Shown in pieces: positions 34,293 to 43,506 of a DNA stretch of 64,000 nt. The notes under the pieces were generated by a model. The model made no database searches. It saw nothing but the letters and a program-made list of their open reading frames with translations, and was not told the origin of the DNA. The DNA is from CAVQZC01 sp963718315. GTDB lineage: Bacteria; Actinomycetota; Thermoleophilia; Gaiellales; JAICJC01. The DNA lies in the NCBI GenBank assembly GCA_963718315.1, contig CAVQZC010000006.1, positions 248,001 through 312,000 on the forward strand, given 5' to 3'. Each line of letters starts with the position of its first letter. Within the stretch, counting starts at the first letter, position 1. The translations under genes and the position numbers were made by a program.

Positions 34293-37202
34293 CTAGGCGC
34301 TCACTCCGTGCGCGACGGCGTGGATGCTTTCGTGCTCGTGCAGCCCTTTCTCGTCGTTGTGCGTGCCGGGCTTCAGGTCGAAGACGACCTTCTTGACCGT
34401 TCCCGTGAACGGGTAGGGCGCCTTGTCCTCGTAGGCCAGGTCGACGACGAGGCCGTTGTCGCGGCTGACGTCCATGCCGGCGTAGGAGGTGAGCATCATT
34501 GGCGCGGTCTTCTCGACTCGGCCCTCGCCGATCTGTTCGCCGTTGGCCCAGAGCGTGACGTTGCCTCCGCTGCCGGGCTTCTGCTCGTCGGCCTCGAACA
34601 GCATCTTCACTGTGACGTCGCCGGTTGGTAGCGGGTTGGTCGACGTCTGCCGGTAGCTTTCGACGCCAAGGAACGAGTAGGTGTGGTTGAGCTTGCCATT
34701 CTCGTCCACCCAGAGCCCGAATCCGCCGATGAAGTCGGCGTTGGCGAGGATCACGCCCTCCGCGCCGCCCTTGGGGATCTCGAGCTCCGCCTCGATTGCG
34801 TATGAGCGCCCGGCGATACGCGGAACGAGTCCCTTCTGGACGTTCTGGACGTCGCCGGCAAACGTGTAGCGGGTCACCGTGGGCAACGGTGGCAGGATGC
34901 CGAAGAAGACGCAGATGGAGCCCAGCAGCGGCAGCACGCGGTTGCGCTCCGCCTCCTGCCAGAACAGCTCCTTCAGCTCGGCGAGCTTCTCCGGCTTCTC
35001 GGCTGCCAGGTCCTTCGCCTGGGTGAAGTCGTCCGGTAGGTAGTACAGCTCCCAGGTGTCCTGCTCGGGGTCCCACTTGCCGGGGGCGAACTTGGCCAGC
35101 GCCTCCGGAGAGAACTCCCACGGCGCCTTGTCGAGGCGGGCGCACGCCCACCAGCCGTCCTTGTAAATCGCCCGCGATCCGATCACCTCGAAGTACTGCA
35201 CCGTGTGCCGCTCCTCGGCCTTCGGGTCGTCGAACGTGTACAGGAAGCTTGTGCCGTCCATCGGCTCCTGCTCGATCCCGTCGACGACCTTCGGCTCCGG
35301 GATGCCGGCCGCTTCCAGGATCGTGGGGCCGATGTCGATGCAGTGCGTGAACTGGGAGCGGAGGTCGCCGCTTGCCTTGATCTTGTCGGGCCAGGCGACG
35401 ACCATGGGATTGCGGGTGCCGCCCAGGTGGCTTGCCATCTGCTTGCCCCACTGAAACGGCGTGTTCCCGGCCCAGGCCCAGGCGGCTGCGATGTGCGGTG
35501 CCGTGTGGTCGTTGCCCCAGGCCTCGATGCCGCCGTACTTGTCGATCAGCTCGAGCTGCTGCTTGGGCTCGATGTCGACGCCGTTGAGGAACGTCATCTC
35601 GTTGAACGAGCCTGTCGTTGTCCCCTCCAGGCTGGCGCCGTTATCGCCCCAGATGTAGAAGATCAGCGTGTTGTCGAGGTCACCCATCTCCTCGACGGCG
35701 TCGAGCAGGCGGCCGACGTTCCAGTCGGCGTTGTCCATGAAGCCTGCGTAGACCTCCATCTGCCGGGTGTAGAGCTTCTTCGAGGCGTCGTCGAGTGAGT
35801 CCCAGGCGTCGAACAGATCGGGCCGCTCCGTCAGCACCGCGTCCTGCGGGATCACGCCCAGCTTCTTCTGCCGCTCGAAGACCTCCTCGCGGAGTGCGTC
35901 CCAGCCCTGGTCGAACTTGCCCTTGTACTTGTCGGCCCAGTCCGCCGCGACGTGGTGCGGCGCGTGGGCGACAGCCGGTCGAGTAGTAGAGAAAACCACG
36001 GCTTCTCAGGATCCTGCGCCCGCACCCCGTGCAGCCACTCAACTGACTTGTCGGTCAGATCGTCGGGGAAGTAGTACGGCTTGCTCGTCCGTGCCCTCGG
36101 GCACGCCGATCGTCGTGTTGTCCTGAGAGATCATCGGATCCCACTGGCCCGCGGCGCCGCTGAGGAAGCCCCAGAAGTGGTTGAAGCCCCAGTTCTGCGG
36201 CCAATGCTCGAACGGTCCGGCGGGGCCTTGCTCGCGGTCCGGCGTCATGTGCCACTTGCCGAACCCGCCGGTCACATACCCGTTCTCCTTGAGGATGCGC
36301 GGAACGGCGGCGCAGCTCTTCGGCACGGCGCCCGTGTAGCCGGGGAAGGGGCCGGGGAACTCCGCGGACCGAACCCATGCCGACGCGGTGCTGGTTGCGC
36401 CCGGTCAGCGTGGCCGCCCTGGTCGGCGAGCACAGCGCCGACGACGTGGAAGCGGTTGTAGGTGAGGCCCATCTGCCCGACGCGGGTCAGGTTCGGCGTC
36501 GCCACAGGCCCGCCGAACGTGTCGGGCTGGCCGAAGCCGGCGTCGTCGATCAGAATCAGCAAGACGTTGGGTGCGTCCTGCGGGGCCTTTGGACCGGGAA
36601 TGATCGTCCAGTCCGGCACCGACTGGTCGATCGTCCTTCCAATCGCGCCGCCGAAGTTGCGGTCAGGGAGCGGCAGCGCTGTACGGTCGGGCACGAACTT
36701 GCCCATCGCCTCTGCGAGACCGTCCTTGAGCGCCTGCATTCCCTTCTTATCCGTCTGCACGACCGACTTCGCCAGCGCGCCCGGCAGCGCCTGCTCCACG
36801 GCGAGCCGCTGTGAATCCTCGAACGAGGCGATGATCCCCGCCGTCCCTGGCGGCAGGTTCTCGCCGATCTTGTCGTGCATCTCCGTCTCAAGCCGCTTGT
36901 CAACGAACTTCCCAACCAGGCCGCCGGCGACCGCGCCAGCAGCAGTGACCGCCAACAGCGGCGGCGCCGCCAGCCCAACAAGGACACCCACTCCGCCGCC
37001 CCACTCGACTCCCTTGCGACCGCGATGGTCAGCCGTTTGCGAGACGTTCACCGAGCCATCCTCGGCGTGCGTGATCAGAATCGCGGCCTCCATCTCGACC
37101 TTCTTGTCCCCGACGAGCTTGGCCAGCGCGTCAAAGTCCGTCCGTCGCTGCCTGGATGCTCGGGTAAGCGCCCACCAGGACATCGGTCGGTGTGTCAGCC
37201 AT
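34293..37202 (-). pseudogene. DUF1269-arylsulfatase fusion, frame broken by at least six insertions
   Basis: AGGAG lies six bases before the ATG at 37202, and translation begins ADTPTDVLVGAYPSI, a DUF1269 N-terminus. A glycine-zipper-like membrane stretch (GVGVLVGLAAPP, AAGAVAGGLVGKFVDK) follows. The sulfatase part starts NVLLILIDDAGFGQPDTFGG and carries the formylglycine site CSPTR, then GKWHMTPD, HAPHHVAADW, WGDNGA and a beta-sandwich C-terminal domain. Joining these needs one base removed near 37143, 36440, 36385, 36088, 36000 and 35976. From about 35970 to the stop the frame is intact. All known active-site motifs survive when corrected. Confidence 0.8.
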
Positions 37203-37396
37203 CACTCTCTCCTGTCTGTGTCATAGGTTCCGCCCTACCCACCTCGACCAGCCGGGCGCGGCAATCGGGCAGGTGATCAGCGCCGACGCCTTCGCCCTGG
37301 CGATCCACCCGCCAGCTCGGCGCAGCTCACGAGCCGCCCGCCCTCGCCGAGCGGCGGTTGTGCGCTCGGCGAGGCGGCGCGGATCTCTGCCGTGGT

Positions 37397-37456
37397 TTAG
37401 CGGCGTCGGGCGACGCGCCGGGAGGTGCGTCGGGCGACTCTGCGGGATCCCATCAT
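37397..37456 (-). CDS. 19-residue Arg-rich micro-ORF (possible)
   Basis: GGAGGACACACC precedes two ATGs, then MMGSRRVARRTSRRVARRR and a stop. The first 17 bases of the ORF are identical to the start of another micro-ORF at 57545. It resembles the N-terminus of larger SHOCT-type small proteins, so it may be a truncated remnant rather than a gene. Confidence 0.35.
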   Translation of the reverse strand: MMGSRRVARRTSRRVARRR

Positions 37457-37473
37457 GGTGTGTCCTCCTAGCC

Positions 37474-37557
37474 GAACTGGGCAGCGCTGACGCGATGTCA
37501 TACTCGGAGTGGCTCAGACGTTATGGTCACGGGCGGCGGCGAGCGCCATTCCACTAG
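37474..37557 (+). pseudogene. C-terminal remnant sharing the SYxEWL end of the protein at 62.2-62.9 kb
   Basis: Reads ELGSADAMSYSEWLRRYGHG before a stop; the protein at 62154-62876 ends RIADSMSYAEWLHRQAHG. The rest of the gene is absent. The surrounding 37.2-38.0 kb otherwise holds nothing I can assign. Confidence 0.4.
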
Positions 37558-37994
37558 TGGAGTAGCCTCGACCGTGAGGTGCGCTGGCTGCGGCGACGGT
37601 GGGCTCCCAACGTCGATGGGTTGACTGGTTCAGTTCGCTCCCGGGCAGATCGACGTCGGGCGTCGGGGTGGGTCACTACTCGGTTCGGTCGCCAGCTCGC
37701 CGGTTGTCGCAAGTTGGAACGCTCACCAGCGGCGAACCTGCGGGAACCGTCATTCGAAGCGTTTAGGCATAGGTACCACCGGGACCGGTGACTACGAGCC
37801 GGTGGAACAGGCAAGCCGCCCGCGCGTAGGCGCCGGTGCGAAATTCGCCACCAAAGCGAGTCGGTCGAGTCGAGGCGCAGACCCATCCCTTTAGAGGCGG
37901 CAGGTTGCGGTGAACCCGCGCCATCCCTCCGGGAATACGCTGATGCCGCGCCTCAAGACGAGCCATACAGTAGAGATATCTAAGGAGGTCCACC

Positions 37995-38207
37995 ATGTTG
38001 GAGTTCGCTTCGTTATTCGGATGGCTAGCCTTTGGACTCGTGGGACTCATCATCTGGGTCGCAATCGCGTTCTGGCCCGCTCGAGTCGCAGCCCGCAAGG
38101 GACACAGCTTCCTGGGCTATTTCCTACTCAGCCTGCTGTTCTTCCCGCTGTCGCTGATCATGGCCTACGCAGTCCACGACCGCACGGCACCCCCGATGAC
38201 GGCCTAA
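37995..38207 (+). CDS. Small two-helix membrane protein
   Basis: 70 residues with AAGGAGG placed ideally before the ATG. Two TM helices (about 5-28 and 40-60) are joined by a basic loop (PARVAARKGHSFLGY), a pattern seen in small actinobacterial proteins of unknown role. A 16-bp perfect hairpin follows within 25 bp, so it is a complete single-gene unit. Confidence 0.75.
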   Translation: MLEFASLFGWLAFGLVGLIIWVAIAFWPARVAARKGHSFLGYFLLSLLFFPLSLIMAYAVHDRTAPPMTA

Positions 38208-38230
38208 CGCGGCCGACGGACGGATGACTC

Positions 38231-38266
38231 ACGGCAGCAGGCCCGTCCCGACGGGCCTGCTGCCGT
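38231..38266. terminator. 16-bp perfect terminator hairpin
   Basis: ACGGCAGCAGGCCCGT and ACGGGCCTGCTGCCGT pair completely around a CCCG loop, right after the small membrane protein gene. No T-run. Confidence 0.8.
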
Positions 38267-38367
38267 GGCCCTCCGTATCCGGCACGGCCACACACTGGCG
38301 TGGCCCCGTGGCTTGCACGGGCGACCGTGACACCGCGCCTACATCCAATGAGGGGCAGGAGGCTGGG

Positions 38368-38496
38368 ATGGTGCGGTTTCTCGAGAAGGCGACGCGGAGC
38401 GTTAGGCGGGCGACGCGCTCCGCTCTGAAAGTGGTGCCGGTGAGACAGCCAGTACCCGCCAAGGCAAGAGCGCAACGGCGTGACGAAAGGGGGTGA
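38368..38496 (+). CDS. Short basic protein (42 residues)
   Basis: GGAGG sits seven bases before the ATG. The peptide is strongly basic (FLEKATRSVRRATRSALKVV, then Pro and Arg-rich), amphipathic at the N-terminus. It is the first of three closely spaced starts leading to the GAP-family exporter. No family recognised. Confidence 0.45.
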   Translation: MVRFLEKATRSVRRATRSALKVVPVRQPVPAKARAQRRDERG

Positions 38497-38502
38497 GTCG
38501 AT

Positions 38503-38664
38503 ATGGCAATCGGTCCCGCGGGCGATGTGGGGATGACAAGGATCGCGACGGTTCCAAGACGCTGCGGTCGGACTCATTTGGCCGGTCTGATCCTGGTTTG
38601 GACGACTGCGGATTGGAAGCTCGCCCGGTTCGACGTCGTCTGGCCCGCGCGTAGCGGCGCATGA
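38503..38664 (+). CDS. Possible 53-residue protein starting MAIGP
   Basis: A good ribosome site (GGGGGTGAG) precedes an ATG reading MAIGPAGDVGM, similar at the very start to the DUF6325-type remnant at 31451. The rest does not resemble that family. The stop overlaps the GAP exporter start (ATGA), which argues for translation. It could be a small gene or a remnant still used for coupling. Confidence 0.3.
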   Translation: MAIGPAGDVGMTRIATVPRRCGRTHLAGLILVWTTADWKLARFDVVWPARSGA

Positions 38665-39335
38665 ATGCGCTTCCGCAGGCGTTCCCGCTGGCCGTCAGCG
38701 CGGCCATCTATCCGCCAGTGCTGGTCGTGTTGTTACTGCTCCTGGCCGGGGAGCGTCCTAGGCGCTTGGTCGTGGCCTTCTACGCAGGCGCGTTGATCCT
38801 GACGGCCAGCGTCGGTCTGATCGCTTTGGCGATCGTCAAGTCGGTCGGGCTGACGACCCAGCACTCAGCGCCCGCGAGCGGGGCAACCTACGTGGCGCTG
38901 GGGTTTGGGTTGCTGGCAACTGCCGGTTGGGCATGGCGACACACGCGCCGGCCTGTCGTCGCGGCGGAATCCGCGCAGCCTGCCACCGGCCGGGTTGCTG
39001 CATGGTCGCAGCGGGCACAGGAGAGCGAGAAATGGGCGTTTGTGTTGGGATTAGCCCTGTTCCTGCCTTCACCGTTCTATCTGATGGCCGTCAAGACGGT
39101 TGCCGACAGCGGAGCGTCGCCCTCAAGCAATGCCCTGGCGGTTCTGATCTGTTCCTTGGGTGTCTTGGTGTTGGTCGAAAGCGTGCTCATCGCGGTACTG
39201 ATCCGGCCAGACAGTGTCGGCACCTTCCAGCGCCTCGATGCGTGGCTGCGCCGGAATGGCTGGATGTTGACGGTGTGGCTGGCCTTGGCTGCGGGGGTGT
39301 ATGCACTCGCTAAGGGTGTTGATCTATTGACTTGA
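38661..39335 (+). CDS. GAP/Sap family membrane protein (copy 1)
   Basis: 224 residues with six TM helices, of the GAP (Sap, lipid-addressing protein) family that in mycobacteria helps move glycolipids to the surface. The N-terminus ALPQAFPLAVSAAIYPPVLV with its Pro pair and the second-half LGLALFLPSPFYLMAVKTVADS are family marks, and both halves show the inverted-repeat character of LysE-like exporters. The start overlaps the preceding short ORF. A second, divergent copy lies near 40.4-41.1 kb. Confidence 0.85.
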   Translation: MNALPQAFPLAVSAAIYPPVLVVLLLLLAGERPRRLVVAFYAGALILTASVGLIALAIVKSVGLTTQHSAPASGATYVALGFGLLATAGWAWRHTRRPVVAAESAQPATGRVAAWSQRAQESEKWAFVLGLALFLPSPFYLMAVKTVADSGASPSSNALAVLICSLGVLVLVESVLIAVLIRPDSVGTFQRLDAWLRRNGWMLTVWLALAAGVYALAKGVDLLT

Positions 39336-39642
39336 CAATGCCCCACGCTCGGCCGGAGCTTCTGCGGGCGCACTCGCGGCAAAGCAAGTCGCACGGCGAC
39401 TCCAGGCGGCCGTGGGCGCAGTGTGACGGCCGAGCCTGCCGTCGAACTCGCCCAGCACCCCGCAGGGACGCCCAAGGCTCCATCGTCGCGTCATCAACGT
39501 TCCCAGCTCGCGGATGCGGGAGACCCGCAATGCGGTGATCGGCGTGGCCCCCGATGCGGGGCCGACCAGGCGCTGCAACGCTGCGGAAGACGCGAGACAG
39601 ATGCCCTGTCGGCCGCGTTCAGACAACCGAAGGAGCACCATC
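39336..39642. other. Intergenic region with no assignable gene
   Basis: About 300 bp after the first GAP gene. Reading frames exist in several phases, but none shows a family pattern or ribosome site until the one at 39643. Confidence 0.4.
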
Positions 39643-40164
39643 ATGAAGACCACATATGTGCATCGAGCAATCCGCTCGGCGTCGCGGCATCGGCGGCGAA
39701 CGGCCCAGATCGGGCTGCTGACCACAACGGTGCTGTCGCGCGGAGCTCATGCTCGTGGGCACTACCGGGGGCTGGCAGATCCGGCAAGGCGAGCGGCCAC
39801 TGACCGGCGAGTGCACCGTCAGTCGCGGCGCGCCGCGGCAGACGTCGCCGGGGCGGTCCGCCGGGCCGGCCGGGTCGGCATCGCCGATGCCATGACCGAC
39901 CGAAGGGTCGCCACTGGGCTGCGCAAGGCCGGACGCCACGCTTCGCGGGCACTGGCGCTGACCATCTCGCCGCCGCCCTCCCACAAGAAGCGGAATACCG
40001 CGATCGTCGCGCTTGGGATAGGCGGCGCGACCGCCGGGGCCATCGTCGCCAAGCGCAGGTTCCAGCCTGCCGGCCAGACGCCCCCGACTCCAACGCCACC
40101 CGACGTTCCGGTTACTGAGGCTCCTGACGTCACGGAATCCGCCCCCGAGCCTGAGACCGCATAG
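39643..40164 (+). CDS. Basic protein with one membrane segment
   Basis: 173 residues with GAAGGAG before the ATG. The N-terminal two thirds are Arg/Ala-rich, a TM helix (about 122-140, AIVALGIGGATAGAIVAKRR) follows, and the tail is Pro/Thr/Glu-rich. The arrangement recalls YtxH-like envelope or stress proteins, without sequence proof. A weak GC hairpin follows near 40173. Confidence 0.55.
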   Translation: MKTTYVHRAIRSASRHRRRTAQIGLLTTTVLSRGAHARGHYRGLADPARRAATDRRVHRQSRRAAADVAGAVRRAGRVGIADAMTDRRVATGLRKAGRHASRALALTISPPPSHKKRNTAIVALGIGGATAGAIVAKRRFQPAGQTPPTPTPPDVPVTEAPDVTESAPEPETA

Positions 40165-40423
40165 GCCATCCGCCCGCCCGTCGGGCGTTCGCTTTCCACC
40201 CGCCAGCTAGGGGTTCTCCCGCGAGGGTGGGGGTGGTCGCGACGGGCGGGCGAGCTGTGCCATGCAATCCAGTGGCGGCGCCGTGGGACCGGCCTGGCGA
40301 GGCGCCAGTGATGCCCGCGTCACCGACCGGCTTCTTCGATCGTGTGGCGACTCGGTCGTAGCGCTCGGACGCGGGGACGCCCAGCCGCTGTCGGAGGCTC
40401 GCGATGTCTTGCGAGCATCGCGC

Positions 40424-41110
40424 CTAGAGGATCTGGGTGACCAGTACGCCGACGGCGTCAAGCGCGAACACGGCGGCCAGGAGTTGGAGGGCGTAGATAG
40501 TTACGAGCGGCTGACGACGGATAACCTCATCCTGAGCGTGGCTCGTCATCGCGATCGCGCGATCGCCGAGCAGGATGAACATGACTACCGGTACCCACAC
40601 GATCGTGGTGGCTATCGCCACGTAGAGGAGGACCAGGAATGCCTGACCGGAGGGGCGGACACCTGCAGTGTCGATCGTGGTCGCGGTCAGCAGAGCCAGG
40701 ATGAGCCGTTTCGGCACGCCGATGCCCATTACCACGCCGGCGGTGACCGCGGTTAGCAACCGTAGCCGGTCGAGTCGCTCCAGCAGTTTCCGTGTCCGCC
40801 GGCTCCCGGCCTCCTCCTGGCTGGGAGCCCTCCGGCGCACCCGCTCAGCCAGCCATATCAGCGCGCCGGCCACGGCGACCTCGAGCCCGAACTGAACGCC
40901 GGGATGGTGGTGGCGGGTGGAGCCGGCAACTGCGAAATCCACCCCCACGAAGAGTGAACAGGTCACCAGCTGCGCCGCCACGAATCCGACGCCGAAGCCA
41001 AGCGCCTTGACTCGCCCTGCCTGCATCACGGTGATGGTCGCTGCGAACGCCATCGGGCTGGCGGCTGCGAGCACCCCGTACAGAAGGACTTGAGGGAGGG
41101 CGTGGAGCAT
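40424..41110 (-). CDS. GAP/Sap family membrane protein (copy 2)
   Basis: 228 residues, six predicted TM helices, same family as the copy at 38.7 kb: ALPQVLLYGVLAAASPMAFAATITVM at the start and GIGVPKRLILALLTATTI in the second half. The central cytoplasmic loop is longer and Arg-rich. ATG 41110 is chosen because the family N-terminus starts there. It is the last gene of module 1, about 115 bp before the left-arm boxes of the second tRNA junction. Confidence 0.8.
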   Translation of the reverse strand: MLHALPQVLLYGVLAAASPMAFAATITVMQAGRVKALGFGVGFVAAQLVTCSLFVGVDFAVAGSTRHHHPGVQFGLEVAVAGALIWLAERVRRRAPSQEEAGSRRTRKLLERLDRLRLLTAVTAGVVMGIGVPKRLILALLTATTIDTAGVRPSGQAFLVLLYVAIATTIVWVPVVMFILLGDRAIAMTSHAQDEVIRRQPLVTIYALQLLAAVFALDAVGVLVTQIL

Positions 41111-41223
41111 CCCGCCGATCGTACGCTGGAAGCTGGGCAGCGAGGCACCAGGGTGCATGCCTACCGATGGGCACGGTTGGGGTCAGCGCCGCCGGCCGTT
41201 CCGCGGGACGATCGGTGCCCGTC

Positions 41224-41328
41224 GTGGTAACACCGTGGTACCAATCTGACCTGATCTGAGGTGATCTCACCCGACCTGAAATGACTTGTTCAAGCCCTTC
41301 CTGGCTCGCTTCGACCCCGCGCGCAATA
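41224..41328. repeat. Left-arm element at second tRNA junction
   Basis: Starts with GTGGTAACA-cc-GTGGTACCA and continues with GATCTGA/TGATCTCA boxes, ending at the duplicated tRNA. It is about 80% identical to 56292-56396, and the box-to-tRNA distance is 86 bp in both. It looks like one arm of an attachment site. Confidence 0.7.
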
Positions 41329-41487
41329 TTGAGGGCCTTGTGACCCGTATGGGTCGTGGAGGTTCAAGTCCTCTCCAGCGCACTCCCCGGAAGCCGTATG
41401 GTTGAGCGGCTTTCGGCGTTTCTGGGGCCAGATGGTTTGTTTGCAAATCGTGCTGATTGCTAGCGTGTGATAACAGCCGTGGTAACA
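41329..41487 (+). repeat. Duplicated tRNA-Leu 3' end and right arm (junction B)
   Basis: The first 54 nt copy tRNA-Leu(GAG) from the anticodon loop to the discriminator base without a mismatch; the tRNA terminator follows with one change. Similarity to the tRNA flank continues to about 41519. GTGATAACA-gcc-GTGGTAACA lies 85 bp past the tRNA end. There is no 5' half, so it is not a functional tRNA. Confidence 0.85.
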
Positions 41488-41519
41488 AAGTTCGCCACCG
41501 CCAAGCCGCGCGACCGGCG

Positions 41520-41977
41520 TCGGGTTCCGCACGCCGCGCTCAACGACTGAGCGGTGGGCGCCACTCGTTCGTTCTCGAAGGAACGGTTTGCGAGTGATCT
41601 GCGGGGCAAAGACTCGAACCCCGATACCTGATCGAGAGTCAGGGCATGGAGAGGTACGGTCGGCACCAACCGCCTTGGTTGAGCGAATCTGCTCCATCTC
41701 GTGCCGTCCCATGACGCACCCGGTGCGTCAACGGTGTGTCACTGCCGCCCCGCTCTGCACGGCTCTCGGGGGAGCACCGACCCCGGTCCGCTCGCATCTT
41801 TCGCCACCAAGCTGGGTGGGAGAGATGTGACAAAGCGGACGCCGGTCCTCACCCGTGGTACAGTCGAGGCGCGCGAACGTCCGCTGGGTCGCCTACCGCT
41901 TCTCCTTCCTCCCGGGCGCAGATCCTTCAGAGGCGGGAGGCGAGCGACACAATGGTCAGTGCACCGGTGAAGCGCGA
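41520..41977. other. Degenerate region after junction B
   Basis: No gene with family support. A short ORF at 41952 (MVSAPVKRE) with a strong ribosome site (GGGAGGCG) overlaps the start of the next gene and may be a leader peptide for it. A stretch near 41600-41630 resembles a tRNA T-arm but does not fold as a tRNA. Confidence 0.35.
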
Positions 41978-42142
41978 GTGAACCGCCGAAACCTGCGCGA
42001 CGCGGTCCTCACGCTGTTTGGCGTGATCTCTGTCGTCAATGGGGCGTTCGGAAATGGGCATTTGCTGATCGCCGTGCTGGGTGCGATAGCGCTGGTGTTT
42101 GTCGCGTGGCAGCGGTTGCCCCGACGAACCGCGTCTCGGTAG
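41978..42142 (+). CDS. 54-residue membrane peptide
   Basis: GTG start overlapping the stop of a 9-codon upstream ORF (GTGA). One basic N-terminus (NRRNLRDAV) and two short hydrophobic stretches (LTLFGVISVVNGAF and LLIAVLGAIALVFVAW) ending in a basic tail. It looks like a small two-helix membrane protein. It lies 37 bp before the DUF4386 gene. Confidence 0.5.
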   Translation: MNRRNLRDAVLTLFGVISVVNGAFGNGHLLIAVLGAIALVFVAWQRLPRRTASR

Positions 42143-42179
42143 GTCGCCCCTGCCAGGATGCCGGAGAACGGAGAAGCTC

Positions 42180-42941
42180 GTGGACTACGATCGCCCTGTG
42201 CCGCCCGAGGAGTCGCGCCGGATCGCGCAGACGTTCGGGGCGCTCTACCTGATCACCTTCATTACATCGATCCCTGCGCTGTGGCTGTACCAGCCGGTGC
42301 TGGATCACCCCGAGGCGTACGTCGCCGGCGCGGGCCACAACAATAAGATCCTCCTGGGCGCGTTCCTGGAACTGCTGCTGATCATCGCCAACATCGGCAC
42401 TGCCGTCGTCGTGTACCCGCTGCTCAAGCGCGTCAACGAAGCTCTCTCGATCGGCTACGTGACCGCTCGCCTCGTCGAATGCACGTTCATCCTGATCGGG
42501 ATCCTGACCATGCTTGCCGTGGTCACGTTGCAGCGAAACCCCGCCGCAGGAAGCCAAGCGACGCTCGGCGCGATCGCATACACCCTGGCTGCAATCAAGG
42601 ACTGGACGTTCCTGCTGGGTCCGGGCTTCGTGGTCGGCATCGGCAACGGATTGCTGCTTGGCTACCTGATGTACCGATCCGAGCTGGTGCCGAGGCGCAT
42701 GGCCGTGCTCGGTCTCGTCGCAGGGCCGCTGATCATCATCTCGGGCATCGCCGTGATGTTCGGCCTCGCCCAGCAGGGCGGCCCGCTCCAGGGCATCGCA
42801 ACGATCCCCGAGTTCATCTGGGAGCTGTTCCTCGGGATCTACCCGCTCGTCTGGGGCTTCAAGGCGGCGCCGATCCTCTCCGGAACCAACCGACGCGGCT
42901 ACCTCCCTCCAGACGGGGGTCCGGCGGTCGCGGCCAGCTAG
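42180..42941 (+). CDS. DUF4386 family membrane protein
   Basis: 253 residues with six TM helices. The family start ESRRIAQTFGALYLITFITS and the later ARLVECTFILIGI, FLLGPGFVVGIGNGLLLGYLMYRS and LVPRRMA blocks identify DUF4386, whose function is unknown. GTG at 42180 is preceded by GGAGAAG, better than the upstream ATG which would add an unlikely 27-residue basic stretch. Convergent with the sulfur operon. Confidence 0.87.
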   Translation: MDYDRPVPPEESRRIAQTFGALYLITFITSIPALWLYQPVLDHPEAYVAGAGHNNKILLGAFLELLLIIANIGTAVVVYPLLKRVNEALSIGYVTARLVECTFILIGILTMLAVVTLQRNPAAGSQATLGAIAYTLAAIKDWTFLLGPGFVVGIGNGLLLGYLMYRSELVPRRMAVLGLVAGPLIIISGIAVMFGLAQQGGPLQGIATIPEFIWELFLGIYPLVWGFKAAPILSGTNRRGYLPPDGGPAVAAS

Positions 42942-42987
42942 TCGAGGTACCGCGCGATATACGGTTACGCCGGGTGTTGGCGGGCGG

Positions 42988-43494
42988 CTACGTGAAGATG
43001 ATCTGGCCGGCGGCGGCCTTCTCGTAGAACTGGCCGACGCTGATGATGTCTGCGACCTGGGGGACGAAGTCGTTCATGGCCAGGCCGAACATGTCGACGG
43101 TCGCCTTGCAGGCGTAGAGGTTGGCGCCGGAGTCCGATATGAGTTCGATGAACTCGGGGATCGGCGGGATGTCGATCTTCTCCATCTGTCGCGCCATCAT
43201 GCGGGTGGCGAGGGCTGAGAAGCCGGGGAGTGCGCCGAGCAGTGTTGGCAGGTGCATGCCGGGATTGCCGACGGTGGCGACCTTGATCTTGGCGTAGCGG
43301 TCCTTGCGGATGGCGTCGAGGCCGAAGAACGTGAAGAACAGGTCGGCCTCGATGCCTTCCATGCGGGCGCCGTTGGCCATGATCAGGCCGGGGTAGATCC
43401 CTTCGAGCGATCCCTTGGAGATGACGATCGCAACCTTCTGGATCGTGTCGGGCTCGGCGGTTGCCGCCGCTTGATAGGCGAGTGTGTCGGTCAT
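42988..43494 (-). CDS. DsrE/DsrF-like (DsrE2-type) sulfur-relay protein
   Basis: 168 residues of the DsrE2 branch, small proteins that carry persulfide sulfur. KVAIVISKGSLEGIYPGLIMANGA opens the fold, DLFFTFFGLDAI and the FIELISDSGANLYACKATVD segment follow, with a single conserved Cys in YACK as the likely sulfur carrier. It is the last gene of the minus-strand set after TusE and SQR, consistent with receiving sulfane sulfur from sulfide oxidation. Confidence 0.88.
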   Translation of the reverse strand: MTDTLAYQAAATAEPDTIQKVAIVISKGSLEGIYPGLIMANGARMEGIEADLFFTFFGLDAIRKDRYAKIKVATVGNPGMHLPTLLGALPGFSALATRMMARQMEKIDIPPIPEFIELISDSGANLYACKATVDMFGLAMNDFVPQVADIISVGQFYEKAAAGQIIFT

Positions 43495-43506
43495 CGTGGG
43501 TTCCTC

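Larger units (their letters stand above)
21028..41382. mobile_element. Integrated module 1 (about 20.4 kb, no integrase seen)
   Basis: Bounded on the left by the intact tRNA-Leu and on the right by the first duplicated tRNA 3' end. The cargo is redox and membrane genes: two ApbE/haem-reductase operons, Kelch protein, DUF2252, sulfatase and GAP exporters. Gene remnants are frequent. The boundaries are inferred from the repeat structure. Confidence 0.7.

Noticed and set aside
41590..41640. tRNA-like T-arm (GGGGTTCGAGTC) after junction B
   Set aside because: No matching acceptor, D or anticodon stems; it cannot fold as a tRNA.
41290..41712. Minus-strand reading frame across the tRNA fragment giving EDLNLHDPYGSQGP-type peptides (also at 20.7-21.1, 56.4 and 58.8 kb)
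   Set aside because: It is a translation of tRNA sequence and its flank, a known artefact; there is no ribosome site or protein family.
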